Shown here: piece after piece, positions 42,795 through 51,187 of the stretch
Layout: each line of letters starts with the position of its first letter
How positions within the stretch are numbered: the first letter of the stretch is position 1
Source of the DNA: Caulobacterales bacterium
GTDB taxonomy: Bacteria; Pseudomonadota; Alphaproteobacteria; Caulobacterales; Caulobacteraceae
Assembly: GCA_947474395.1 (NCBI GenBank)
Contig: CANJID010000005.1
Span: 29,583-93,582 of the forward strand
Length of the DNA stretch: 64,000 nt
Direction: 5' to 3'
Program-made: the position numbers and the translations under genes
The notes under the pieces: generated by a model
What the model was told of the DNA's origin: nothing
What the model saw: the letters and a program-made list of their open reading frames with translations, nothing else
Databases searched by the model: none

Positions 42795-43873
42795 GCGCCG
42801 CCAGAGCCGCCGCCAAAGCCGTTTCCGGAGCCGCTCCCGAGGCCGTGACGCGGCCCGGGCCTGTTCCCGCCTATCGTCCGCGCACCTTGGTGCTGAAGCT
42901 GTTCGACCAGGCCGATCCGGCCGTCGAACTGGCCACCCGCACCTTCGCCGGCGGCGAACTGGCGATCGGCCGGGGCCCCGGCGTCGACTGGGCCATCCCC
43001 GATCCGAGCAAGGGCCTGTCGCGCGTCCACTGCGTGCTGGCGCTGCAGAACGGCGTGCTGGCGATCCGCGACGCCAGCACCAACGGCGTCTTCCTCGACA
43101 CCTGCGGCCGCATCGCCCGGGGCGCCCCGACGCCCCTGGCGGTCGGCGAAACCCTGAGGCTCGGTCGCTTCCTCCTGCGCATCGAGCCGGGCGCCCAGGA
43201 AAACCCGGCGCCCCCGCCCGCCACGGCCGAGCCCGACGCAGCCCTCCCGGCCGAACCCCGCGCGGCGGCCGAATCCCAGGGCGCGCTGCTCGAAGCCTTT
43301 TGCGCCGGGGCCCATCTCGACGCCTCGGTGCTGTCGGCGGAGGACCCTGCCGAAGTCATGCGCCGGCTGGGCGCGGTGTACCGCCAGATGGTGCTCGGCC
43401 TGTCCCAACTGATGGCCGAGCGGACGGTGGCCAAGGCGCGCTACAGCCTCGAATGGACCACCGTGCAGGCCATCGACAACAACCCCTTCCGGTGGGCGCC
43501 GCCCCAGCGGGTGGCCATCGACCTGCTTCAGGCCAGGCAGGACGGTTTCCTGGACGGGGAGGCGGCGGTCCGGGCGTCCTTCGATGACCTGCTCTCGCAC
43601 CAACAGGGCCTGATGGCGGGCTGCCGGGCGGCCATAGACTCCGCCATCGAGGACCTGGGCCCCGACCACATCGCCGAGACCCCGAAGCCGGGGGCGTTCC
43701 TCCGAAGCCGGGCCGACGCACTGTGGTCAGCCTATGTGGAGCGCCACGCCGAGGTCCGCCGGGAAGTCGTCACGGTCTGGGGGGAGGGCTCGGTCACCCA
43801 GGCCTTCCGCACGGTCTATCATTCGGGCGGCGCCCTGCCGCCGCTTGCGCCGAAGGATCCGGCGGGGGACTGA
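42791..43873 (+). CDS. FHA-domain protein with TagH-like C-terminal domain
   Basis: 360 residues. The FHA domain (about 33-130) has GGELAIGRGPGVDWAIPD, SRVHCVLAL and STNGVFLD, the residues that bind phosphothreonine. The C-terminal half matches the type VI secretion TagH domain: EVMRRLGAVYRQMVLGL, then NNPFRWAP in place of the usual NNPLKF, and a final long helix. AAAGGAGG precedes the ATG, which overlaps the EAL gene stop. Its likely partners are the kinase and phosphatase encoded divergently. No T6SS structural gene is seen in the window. Confidence 0.88.
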   Translation: MSAARAAAKAVSGAAPEAVTRPGPVPAYRPRTLVLKLFDQADPAVELATRTFAGGELAIGRGPGVDWAIPDPSKGLSRVHCVLALQNGVLAIRDASTNGVFLDTCGRIARGAPTPLAVGETLRLGRFLLRIEPGAQENPAPPPATAEPDAALPAEPRAAAESQGALLEAFCAGAHLDASVLSAEDPAEVMRRLGAVYRQMVLGLSQLMAERTVAKARYSLEWTTVQAIDNNPFRWAPPQRVAIDLLQARQDGFLDGEAAVRASFDDLLSHQQGLMAGCRAAIDSAIEDLGPDHIAETPKPGAFLRSRADALWSAYVERHAEVRREVVTVWGEGSVTQAFRTVYHSGGALPPLAPKDPAGD

Positions 43874-43878
43874 CGGTC

Positions 43879-44127
43879 CTACCTCACGAACGGCAGCTTC
43901 ATATCCGGCCCGAAGATCCAGTCCTCGCGGACGAAGAACCCGGTCATGGCGTTGTCGGGGCCGGCGGGGCCCCAGATCCAGCCGGTGTTGATCCAATAGC
44001 CCGTGTACGCATCCGCGGCGCCTTCGGGGCCCCAGATCCAGTTGTCGTGGATCCAGTAGCGGCCGTTCTGCTCAGGGTCCTCGGTGAAGATCCAGCCATC
44101 GCTGATCCAGGCCACGGGCAGGCTCAC
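43879..44127 (-). CDS. Small Trp-rich tandem-repeat protein
   Basis: 82 residues made almost entirely of four degenerate units of about 19-22 residues: WISDGWIFTEDPEQNGRY, WIHDNWIWGPEGAADAYTGY, WINTGWIWGPAGPDNAMTGF and FVREDWIFGPDMKLPFVR. The pattern W-I-x-x-x-W-I-x-G-P suggests a small beta-hairpin repeat, possibly a binding module. It is convergent with the FHA gene (5 nt gap). The start is a GTG at 44127 with AAGGGA upstream. I know no named family. The regularity of the repeat supports a real gene. Confidence 0.65.
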   Translation of the reverse strand: MSLPVAWISDGWIFTEDPEQNGRYWIHDNWIWGPEGAADAYTGYWINTGWIWGPAGPDNAMTGFFVREDWIFGPDMKLPFVR

Positions 44128-44176
44128 GGTCGCGGTCCCTTCGGGCGCGCCAGACAGGGGCGCGGGAACGTCCTGC

Positions 44177-44887
44177 TTACTTCTTCGTCCGCACCGTCGC
44201 CAGATCGCGCGCCAGCCTGATCCACAGGAGCACGAACCCGGTCAGCACCATGAACAGGGTGACGGCCGTGGTGATGATGATCAGGGGGTGGTTGAAGTTG
44301 TTGCCCGTCTTCCAGTCCATGGCGTGCAGTCGCCAGAAGAAGTCGTAGAAGCGCCAGGTGTCGGAGCGGCGGCTCAGGACCTCGCCGGTGAAGGCGTCGA
44401 GGTAGAGGCTGGTGTGGTCCCTGTCGTCGAAGTCCACGCGGAAGAGGGGAGCCGTGGCGTCGGCCTCCTCGGGGACCACATCGTCCAGCAGGGTCGAGCG
44501 GATGGGCTTGCCGGCGCCGGTGAAGCCGGACGCCGCGGCCTTCGAGGCCTCCGCCGGGGTCAGCTCGCGCACGTCATCGCCCGTGGTCGCCGCGTAGTAG
44601 CCCTCGCTGCCGCGGGCCGAGCGCAGCACCCAGATCGGTCCCTGGGGCGTCGCTTTCAGGATGGCCTCGTTGGGCTCCTTGAAGCCGCTCTTGGCGACGA
44701 TCTCGGCGGGGGAGAGCACGGAGGCCAGCGGGATCGGCCCGTTGTCGACCGGCTTGGCGTGATGCTCGCCGCGCACCTTGCCGATGGGGATGGAGGTCAT
44801 GACCAGGCCCCCGCCCACCCAGAACAGGACCTGCAGCCCCACGACCAGGGCGATCCACTTGTGCAGTTGCAAAGCCCAGCGGAGCAT
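44177..44887 (-). CDS. PepSY domain membrane protein
   Basis: 236 residues from ATG 44887, which has GAGGAA 7 nt upstream (a GTG at 44908 lies inside the repeat). Helix 1 starts MLRWALQLHKWIALVVGLQV, typical of PepSY-associated transmembrane proteins. The periplasmic part contains PepSY-like segments (DFDDRDHTSLYLDAFTGEVL). Helix 2 near the end (IIITTAVTLFMVLTGFVLLW) is preceded by FWRLHAMDW with a conserved His. Such proteins often accompany TonB receptors and periplasmic reductases. It is downstream of the second carotenoid-oxygenase gene. Confidence 0.87.
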   Translation of the reverse strand: MLRWALQLHKWIALVVGLQVLFWVGGGLVMTSIPIGKVRGEHHAKPVDNGPIPLASVLSPAEIVAKSGFKEPNEAILKATPQGPIWVLRSARGSEGYYAATTGDDVRELTPAEASKAAASGFTGAGKPIRSTLLDDVVPEEADATAPLFRVDFDDRDHTSLYLDAFTGEVLSRRSDTWRFYDFFWRLHAMDWKTGNNFNHPLIIITTAVTLFMVLTGFVLLWIRLARDLATVRTKK

Positions 44888-44907
44888 GGGTTCGTTCCTC
44901 GAATTCA

Positions 44908-45027
44908 CCTCTCCCCTCGTGGGAGAGGGAGGGACCCATCCGTAGCATGGGAAGGAGAGGGGCCGCAGCCCGCTGACCCCTCTCCCGGCGGGCTTCGCCC
45001 GTCCGCCTCTCCCGCGAGGGGAGAGGT
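44908..45027. repeat. Extragenic palindromic element, family R1, between oxygenase and PepSY genes
   Basis: CACCTCTCCCCTCgtgGGAGAGGGAGGG at the left and CGCCTCTCCCGCGaGGGGAGAGGTGG at the right, with GGGACCCATC...AGCATGGGAA and GGCGGGCTTCGCCCGTCC stems between. It separates two co-directional genes. Confidence 0.8.
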
Positions 45028-45029
45028 GG

Positions 45030-46502
45030 CTAAGCGAACGCCAGCTGCTTGTCGGCGAACCAGTTGCCGTGGACCTGGCTCGAGAGGCGGAAGGGCATGA
45101 TCACGCGGGCCACTTCCTGCATCTGGGCGGCGTCGATGATGACGAGCTCGGAGCGCATCTCGCGGTAGTTGGAGGCGACGCCGATCAGATAGCCGTCGCC
45201 CTCGGGGGCGGTCGGGCTCTTGGGCGCGAAGCAGCCTTCCTGCAGGGCGTGGGCGTCGCCGGCGAAGTAGGTGGCGAGGCGGTTGGTCGAAAGGTCCCAG
45301 CGGCCGTAGCTGTTGGTGACGCGCCCCTTCAGGCCGGGGCCTCCCTTGGCCTCGTCGAAGGGCTTTTCCCGGTCGGCGAAGCCGCAGTAGGCGTAGCGGT
45401 AGTCGCGGCCCGTGTAGCGGTCGTCGATCCGCCCGAGGCCCGTCATGTCCGTGCCCTCCACCACCTCGTCGGTGAAGCCGTCGCTCTTGGAGTTGAGGTC
45501 GAAGGTCTGGCGGCGCAGGAAGCAGCGGCCCCCCAATGGATTGTACGGGCCGCCGTCGATCGAGGGGAAGAAGGGGAAGGGGTTCGAGGTCCCGATCGGC
45601 GCCTCCATGATCACCTTGTTCCCCACCGTGCGGGCGTTGAAGGTGTGGACGGTGGAGGACTCCGGTCCCTTGAACCAGCGGACGTCCTTGGCCTCCCCGT
45701 CGCGGGGCAGGATGCCGACGTAGCTGGGCAGTTTCGAATCCCAATGCCAGTGCACCCCGCCCTGGCGCAGCCGCTCGACGCTGGCGGTATAGCCGCAGAC
45801 CGGGATCAGGATGTGCTTCTCGGTGATGGCGATGTCGTGGAGCATGGCCACGTAGGGGGCCTTGAAGCGGACCTCGCGCTTCTTCTTTCCCGCCTTGTCG
45901 AAGAACTGGAACACGATGTCGTTGCTCGCCAGCCCCGAGGCCTCGTAGCCGAAGGCGATCATCTCTCCCGTCTCGGGGTCGAGCTTGGGGTGGGCGGTGA
46001 AGGTCTCGCCCGTCCACTGGCCGCCGAAGTTGTAGGAGCCGACCGTCTCCAGGGTCTTCGGGTCGATGCGGATCGGCAGGCCGTCTTCCTTGAGGGTGAA
46101 GAGCTTGCCGTCGAAGGCGAAGGTGTTGGTGTTCGACACCGTGCGCAGGTTGGGCCGCGAGGGGTCGCGCACGCTGGGATCATCGGTGAAGGGGTTGCGG
46201 TAGTAGCCGTAGAGCTGGCGGCCGGCCTTGCGGTCAGCCTCGAACCTGGGGGTGCGCACCCAGCGGCCGGTGTAGTCCACGATCCCGTTGCGGAAGCGGA
46301 ACATGGAGACGTAGCCGTCCGCGTTGAACGGGGAGTCGTCCGGCTTCATGGGCGGGTAGAACCACTCCCCGCCCACCCGCACGAAGGCGCCGTTCAGGGA
46401 CGTCGGGACCTTGCCCACGACCTCGCAGTCGTAGACCGAGCCCTCGAACCGCATGGGCGCGCCAAACCCGCGGCCCCCCGTGACGTCCCCGAAACTGACC
46501 AT
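45030..46502 (-). CDS. Carotenoid-oxygenase family protein (second copy)
   Basis: 490 residues, paralogous to the 27953-29428 protein. Iron ligands are in FTAHPKLDPETG, AMLHDIAITEKH, STVHTFNART and QVHGNWFADKQ. The N-terminus MVSFGDVTGGRGF lacks a signal peptide. Divergent loops around the active-site cleft suggest a different substrate from its paralogue. It follows the unknown exported protein at 46514 with an 11-nt gap, which links that unknown family to oxidative cleavage. Confidence 0.9.
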   Translation of the reverse strand: MVSFGDVTGGRGFGAPMRFEGSVYDCEVVGKVPTSLNGAFVRVGGEWFYPPMKPDDSPFNADGYVSMFRFRNGIVDYTGRWVRTPRFEADRKAGRQLYGYYRNPFTDDPSVRDPSRPNLRTVSNTNTFAFDGKLFTLKEDGLPIRIDPKTLETVGSYNFGGQWTGETFTAHPKLDPETGEMIAFGYEASGLASNDIVFQFFDKAGKKKREVRFKAPYVAMLHDIAITEKHILIPVCGYTASVERLRQGGVHWHWDSKLPSYVGILPRDGEAKDVRWFKGPESSTVHTFNARTVGNKVIMEAPIGTSNPFPFFPSIDGGPYNPLGGRCFLRRQTFDLNSKSDGFTDEVVEGTDMTGLGRIDDRYTGRDYRYAYCGFADREKPFDEAKGGPGLKGRVTNSYGRWDLSTNRLATYFAGDAHALQEGCFAPKSPTAPEGDGYLIGVASNYREMRSELVIIDAAQMQEVARVIMPFRLSSQVHGNWFADKQLAFA

Positions 46503-46513
46503 GGCCTATCCCA

Positions 46514-47920
46514 TCATTTGAAGAGGTCGAGCACGTCCTGCGGCGCTTCCGACGTTTCCGGCTTGTCCCAGCCCTTCTCGAGGTAGGTCTCCCAGGCCTT
46601 GGCCCAGGGGCGGCCGTAGTAGTCGACGAAGTTCGGGTCCGAGGAGGGCAGCTGCTGCGGCTTGCCGTTCACGTTCTTGATGTTCGACAGGCACTCGATG
46701 ACGGTGAAGCGCGCCTTGGGATCGTCCGGCAGGGCGATGCGCAGATAGCGCTCCGTCAGCCGCACCGGCTGCAGCAGGGCGATGGGGTCGTACCAGATGG
46801 TCTCGTGGTCGATGCCGATGAACTTGCCCTTGGCGTCGCGGGCCGGCTTGAAGGTCTCCACCGATTCCAGCTGGGCGCTGTTCTCGAAGGCCGAGTGCTG
46901 GGTCCAGGGCTGGATGTTGGCGGTCCAGGTGACCAGGGTGTCCTTGTCCCAGAAGCCCACGGCCTCGCCGTACCACTGCGGCACCTTCTGCACGTGCTCG
47001 CGGCCGATCTGGATCTGGCGGATGAAATTGTCGGCCACCCCGCCGAGGAAATCGATCCTGGACGGGGTCACGGTCAGGACGAAGTTGGTGGCCTGGGAGG
47101 CGGCCGCCCACAGGCGGATGAAGCCCTCGGGGTAGCAGAACGAGGCGTTCCACTGCTTCGAGTTGTCCACCGTCTCGTGATAAATCTCCTGCACCAGGCG
47201 CTTCTGGTACTCGGGCGTCAGCAGCGAGACCATGGTGGAGGCCTGGGTGATCCCGCCCCAGATCCAGCGCTCGCCCTGGCCCGGTCCGCCATTGGGACGG
47301 TCGGAGAGATAGGCCGCGCCCGGCGTGTCGCTCGCCACGGGATCACGCGAATAATAGCCGTCCCAGTCGGGGGTCGTGGCCTTGGTGTACTTGGTCGGTC
47401 CGCCCCGCTTCTTCGCCGCCGCCATCAGGGCCGCGTAGTGCTCCTTGGCGGTCTTGTAGGCGTAGGGGCTGACGATCTTCTCGCGGGGGAAGGCGTCCTT
47501 GCAGCTGTCGGCCCAGGAGGCCGAGGTCGGCGGGTTCGGCCCGATCCGGCCCTGCTCCCACATGGCCTCGACCATCTGACGCGGGGTGTTGCAACGGTAG
47601 TACCGGGGGTCGGACCAGGAGGCCTGGTCCTTGTAGAAGTTCTTCGAGGTGAAGAGGTCGATCGGCAGGGGCGTGACGCCCGCGGGCGGTCCCTTGATCT
47701 CCGCCGCAACCCGCGTGCCGCCGGCGCCGAAGCCCTGGAAGTTGGGCGGGAAGGCGTTGGGGAAGGGGTTGTCCAGCCCGAACGGCCCGCCGAAGCCGAA
47801 GCCGCCGCGCGCGCCTCCGGCCGCCGGCGCTCCCGCATAGACGGGCGGCGCCACGGAGGCGGCGAGCAGGGCGGCCGAGGTCGCCAGGCTGACTAAAGTC
47901 CGTACGTTCACGCGTTCCAC
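46514..47920 (-). CDS. Exported protein of unknown family (paralogue of 846-2138)
   Basis: 468 residues. It has a signal peptide ([21 protein letters not shown]) and then a Gly/Pro-rich segment (about 28-62) that the shorter paralogue lacks. The shared core includes [57 protein letters not shown] and [10 protein letters not shown]. Conserved Tyr, Trp and Asp residues dominate. Its start is a GTG at 47920 with GGGAG upstream. As first gene of a probable unit with the oxygenase and PepSY genes it may bind or process the hydrophobic substrate in the periplasm; that is inference. Confidence 0.78.
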   Translation of the reverse strand: MERVNVRTLVSLATSAALLAASVAPPVYAGAPAAGGARGGFGFGGPFGLDNPFPNAFPPNFQGFGAGGTRVAAEIKGPPAGVTPLPIDLFTSKNFYKDQASWSDPRYYRCNTPRQMVEAMWEQGRIGPNPPTSASWADSCKDAFPREKIVSPYAYKTAKEHYAALMAAAKKRGGPTKYTKATTPDWDGYYSRDPVASDTPGAAYLSDRPNGGPGQGERWIWGGITQASTMVSLLTPEYQKRLVQEIYHETVDNSKQWNASFCYPEGFIRLWAAASQATNFVLTVTPSRIDFLGGVADNFIRQIQIGREHVQKVPQWYGEAVGFWDKDTLVTWTANIQPWTQHSAFENSAQLESVETFKPARDAKGKFIGIDHETIWYDPIALLQPVRLTERYLRIALPDDPKARFTVIECLSNIKNVNGKPQQLPSSDPNFVDYYGRPWAKAWETYLEKGWDKPETSEAPQDVLDLFK

Positions 47921-47975
47921 TCCCGATGACGGCTTATCGTTGTTCAGGACAAGCTAGCGACCACAGGTTTCCTGT

Positions 47976-48008
47976 CAAAAGTTTCCCCTCCCCACGCGGG
48001 GGGAGGGA
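47976..48008 (-). terminator. Probable intrinsic terminator after the aldehyde dehydrogenase gene
   Basis: Read on the minus strand, CCCTCCCCcCGCGTGGGGAGGGG is followed by AAACTTTTG. The stem begins 8 nt after the stop at 48016 and has a short T-run. It also isolates the unknown-protein operon that starts at 47920. Confidence 0.6.
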
Positions 48009-48015
48009 ATAGAGT

Positions 48016-49446
48016 CTACCCCTGGGCGATGACCTTGGTGACCATGCAGTCCTCGACGCCTTCGGGGCCGTCCTCGGCGCCGTGGCCGCTTTCCTTGACC
48101 CCCAGGAAGGGGCTGTCGGCGGCGGCGATGGCGTTGGTGTTGACGCCCACCATCCCCGCCTCGATGGCGTCGCCGACCAGGGCCGCGCGCTTGGCCGAGT
48201 TGGTGTGGGCGAAGGCCGCGAGGCCGTAAGGCAGGCGGTTGGCCTGTTCGATCGCCTCGTCGAAGGTGGCGAAGGGGGTCATCATGGCGACGGGCCCGAA
48301 CGGCTCCTCGTTCATGATCCGGCTGTCGATCGGCGGGCGGTCCAGCACCGTCGGGCGCCAGAAGAAGCCGTCCCCGTCCATGGCCTCCCCCCCGGCCAGC
48401 ACCTTCGCGCCGGCTTTGATCGCGTCGGGCACCAGGGTCTGCATGGCGGTGATGCGGCGGGGGTTGGCCATGGGGCCCATCTGGATGCCCTGCTCCAGGC
48501 CGTCGCCGACCTTCAGGGCCTGGGTGCGCTCGGTGAAGCCTTTGACGAAGGCGTCGTAGATTCCCTCCTGCACGTAGAAGCGGGTGGGAGAGACGCAGAC
48601 CTGCCCCGCGTTCCTGAACTTCTGCGGCACCACGATGCCGAGGGTCTTCTCGAGGTCGGCGTCGTCGAACACCAGCACCGGGGCGTGGCCGCCGAGCTCC
48701 ATGGTGGTGCGCTTCATCCCCTCAGCCGCCAGCTTCATCAGGTGCTTGCCCACCGGCACCGAGCCGGTGAACGAGACCTTCCGCGTGATCGGCGAGCGGA
48801 TCAGGTGGGTGGAGACCTCGTCGGGGACCCCGAAGACGATCTGGGCCACGCCCGGGGGCAGGCCCGCGTCCAGCAGGGCGCGCAGCACCTCGAGGGCCGA
48901 GTTGGGGGCTTCCTCGGGGGGCATGAGGATACAGGCGCAGCCGGCGGCCAGGGCCCCGCCGAACTTGCGGGCCGGATTGCCGATGGGGAAGTTCCAGGGG
49001 GAGAAGGCGGCGATCACGCCGATCGGCTCCTTGACCACCAGGTGGCGGATGCCCGCCGGGCGGACCAGCACCCGGCCGTAGGTGCGCTTGGCCTCCTCGC
49101 CGGCGAACTCCAGCCAGGCGGCGGAGGCCATGGTCTCGACCTTGGCCTCGGCGAAGGTCTTGCCCTGTTCGGTGGTGGCGATGCGGGCGATCTGGTCGGC
49201 CCGCTGGCGCATGCGGTCGGCCGCGCCCTTCAGCACCCGGCAGCGTTCCTCGGCGGGGGTGGCGCGCCAGAGCTTGAAGGCCCGCGCCGCGGCGTCCAGC
49301 GCCCGGTCGAGGTCGGCGATGTCGGCGAAGGGCAGCTCGCCCAGCACCGCGCCGGTGGCCGGATTGACCACCTGTCGCACGCGCCGCTGGCCCGCGCCCA
49401 CCCACTCTCCGTCGATGTACATGGCAAGCTGCGGATAGTCGGACAT
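48016..49446 (-). CDS. Aldehyde dehydrogenase, succinate-semialdehyde dehydrogenase-like
   Basis: A 476-residue GabD-like ALDH. Asn152 (FSPWNFPIG), Glu250 (TMELGGHAPV) and catalytic Cys284 (GQVCVSPTRF) are present. The conserved Lys of the VLKPAEExP motif, which contacts the NAD(P) ribose, is replaced by Met (ILMPPEEAPNS, residue 175). The start at 49446 agrees with family length; the open frame extends upstream through the promoter. Substrates of this group range from succinate semialdehyde to aromatic aldehydes. It stands alone between terminator and a palindromic promoter element. Confidence 0.88.
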   Translation of the reverse strand: MSDYPQLAMYIDGEWVGAGQRRVRQVVNPATGAVLGELPFADIADLDRALDAAARAFKLWRATPAEERCRVLKGAADRMRQRADQIARIATTEQGKTFAEAKVETMASAAWLEFAGEEAKRTYGRVLVRPAGIRHLVVKEPIGVIAAFSPWNFPIGNPARKFGGALAAGCACILMPPEEAPNSALEVLRALLDAGLPPGVAQIVFGVPDEVSTHLIRSPITRKVSFTGSVPVGKHLMKLAAEGMKRTTMELGGHAPVLVFDDADLEKTLGIVVPQKFRNAGQVCVSPTRFYVQEGIYDAFVKGFTERTQALKVGDGLEQGIQMGPMANPRRITAMQTLVPDAIKAGAKVLAGGEAMDGDGFFWRPTVLDRPPIDSRIMNEEPFGPVAMMTPFATFDEAIEQANRLPYGLAAFAHTNSAKRAALVGDAIEAGMVGVNTNAIAAADSPFLGVKESGHGAEDGPEGVEDCMVTKVIAQG

Positions 49447-49471
49447 GCGGCGGCGCTCCTCGGCAATTGAG

Positions 49472-49486
49472 CATCGATAACCGATG
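49472..49486. promoter_or_regulatory. Palindrome upstream of the aldehyde dehydrogenase gene
   Basis: CATCG-ATAAC-CGATG is an exact 5-bp-arm palindrome, 26-40 bp before the start at 49446. It contains the hexamer CGATAA also seen upstream of the genes at 29428 and 47920. A regulator site is plausible; the binding protein is unknown. Confidence 0.4.
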
Positions 49487-49692
49487 ACGCCGGGCCGCGC
49501 CACGGCCAGGCTGGCGCCTTGGGCGGCGCCCGGTTTTTCGGCTGAAGAGTCAGGGTGTTGCGGGAACCTGCGCACACCCGAGGCATTTTGACCGTTCTGT
49601 CAGTTTGTGGTGGCTTTTCAACGCTTGGTTGTCATAAACCGCCGCTAAGTTTGAACTCGCCTCTCAAGCGAGCGAAACGGGAGACGTCCAAG

Positions 49693-49881
49693 TTGGTGTA
49701 TCTGCTGCATTTCTTCGACCAGCACGAACATGTGCGCCGCTCGATCCGGCTCGACGCCCGGACCGACGAGGAAGCCGTGCTGCGCGCCGCCCAGATGGAT
49801 CATCCCCACGTCATGGAAGTCTGGACCGGCGATCGTTGCGTCCGCCGCTTCGAGGCGGAACACGAGATGGCTGTCGCCTAG
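49693..49881 (+). CDS. Small conserved-looking protein, function unknown
   Basis: About 62 residues: LVYLLHFFDQHEHVRRSIRL, then DARTDEEAVLRAAQMDHPHVMEVWTGDRCVRRFEAEH. The TTG at 49693 (or GTG at 49696) follows CGGGAGA about 10 nt upstream. The pattern of a strand, an acidic helix (TDEEAVLRAA) and two closing strands (MEVWTGDRCVRRFEA) is typical of small alphaproteobacterial proteins of the same size. It is expressed alone before the aminotransferase gene. No function can be offered. Confidence 0.6.
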   Translation: MVYLLHFFDQHEHVRRSIRLDARTDEEAVLRAAQMDHPHVMEVWTGDRCVRRFEAEHEMAVA

Positions 49882-49946
49882 AGTCCTTGCCCATCGCGGA
49901 GGCGACCTCGTAGGGTCCCGCGCCTCCGCCATGGGATTACGAGACG

Positions 49947-51140
49947 ATGACCTCGACCAACGCACCTCCGCGCGTCCCCGGCCGTCACTTCCTGCAAATT
50001 CCGGGTCCTAGCCCGATCCCGGACCGGGTGCTGCGGGCCATGGCCATGCCGATCATCGATCATCGGGGCCCCGAATTTCAGCGCCTGGGGTTCAAGGTGC
50101 TGGAAGGGATCAAGTCGATCTTCGGGACGGCGGGCCCGGTCATCATCTATCCGGCCTCCGGCACCGGGGCCTGGGAGGCGGCGCTCACCAACACCCTGTC
50201 CCCCGGCGACCGGGTGCTGATGGTCGAGACGGGCCATTTCGCCAGCCTGTGGAAGGCCATGGCCGAGAAGCTGGGCGTCAGGCCCGAGTTCATGGCGGCC
50301 GACTGGCGCACAGGCGTGGACGCTGCGGCCATCGAACAGCGGCTGCGCCAGGACACGGGCCACGAGCTCAAGGCCGTCTGCGTGGTGCACAACGAGACCT
50401 CCACCGGGACCCTGTCGCGCATGGACGAGGTCCGCGCCGCCATCGACGCGGCCGGCCATCCGGCCCTGTTCATGGTCGACGCGGTCTCCTCGCTGGGGTC
50501 GGTCGACTACCAGCACGACGCCTGGGGCGTGGACGTCACCGTGGCCGGTTCGCAGAAGGGGCTGATGCTGCCCCCGGGCCTGTCGTTCAACGCCCTCAGC
50601 GCAAAGGCGCTGGAGCGATCCAAGACCGCGACCCTGCCCAGGGCCTTCTGGTCCTGGAGCGACATGATCGCCGCCAACGCCAAGGGGTCGTTCCCCTATA
50701 CCCCGGCGACCAACACCCTCTACGGCCTGGCCGAGGCCATCGACATGCTGCACGAGGAGGGGCTGGACCGGGTCTTCGCCCGCCACATCCGCCACGGCGA
50801 GGCGACCCGGCGGGCGGTGCGCGCCTGGGGCCTGGAGGTCTTCTGCCGGACGCCCGAGCACTATTCGCCCGTGGTGACCGCCGTGCTCATGCCGGGCGGG
50901 CAGGGCGCCGACCACGTCCGCGCGGTGGCGCTGGAGCACTTCGACATTTCGCTGGGCATGGGGCTGTCCAAGGTGGCGGACAAGGTGTTCCGCATCGGCC
51001 ACCTGGGGGACATCAACGACCTCACCCTGGTCGGCGCCCTCGGCGGCGTCGAGATGGCCCTCGGCCTGGCGGGCGTTCCGCACAAGGCGGGGGGCGTGCA
51101 GGCGGCCATGGCCTATCTGGCGGAGACCGCCAAGCTCTGA
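49947..51140 (+). CDS. Class V aminotransferase (serine-glyoxylate/alanine-glyoxylate type)
   Basis: A 397-residue PLP enzyme. It has an N-terminal GRHFLQIPGPSPIPDRVL, then IYPASGTGAWEAAL, the cofactor aspartate in FMVDAVSSLGS (Asp178), and Schiff-base Lys204 in AGSQKGLMLPPGLSF. The motif order and length match serine-glyoxylate and alanine-glyoxylate aminotransferases. It is followed 47 nt later by an MFS gene of the organic-anion group. The physiological amino donor cannot be read from sequence. Confidence 0.92.
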   Translation: MTSTNAPPRVPGRHFLQIPGPSPIPDRVLRAMAMPIIDHRGPEFQRLGFKVLEGIKSIFGTAGPVIIYPASGTGAWEAALTNTLSPGDRVLMVETGHFASLWKAMAEKLGVRPEFMAADWRTGVDAAAIEQRLRQDTGHELKAVCVVHNETSTGTLSRMDEVRAAIDAAGHPALFMVDAVSSLGSVDYQHDAWGVDVTVAGSQKGLMLPPGLSFNALSAKALERSKTATLPRAFWSWSDMIAANAKGSFPYTPATNTLYGLAEAIDMLHEEGLDRVFARHIRHGEATRRAVRAWGLEVFCRTPEHYSPVVTAVLMPGGQGADHVRAVALEHFDISLGMGLSKVADKVFRIGHLGDINDLTLVGALGGVEMALGLAGVPHKAGGVQAAMAYLAETAKL

Positions 51141-51187
51141 TCTGATCCACCCTGGGGAAACGCCAGGAAATAGGCGGGGGCGCCGAC

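Noticed and set aside
38526..43873. A type VI secretion locus
   Set aside because: Only the regulatory kinase, phosphatase and FHA proteins are present; no sheath, baseplate, Hcp, VgrG or ClpV gene is seen.
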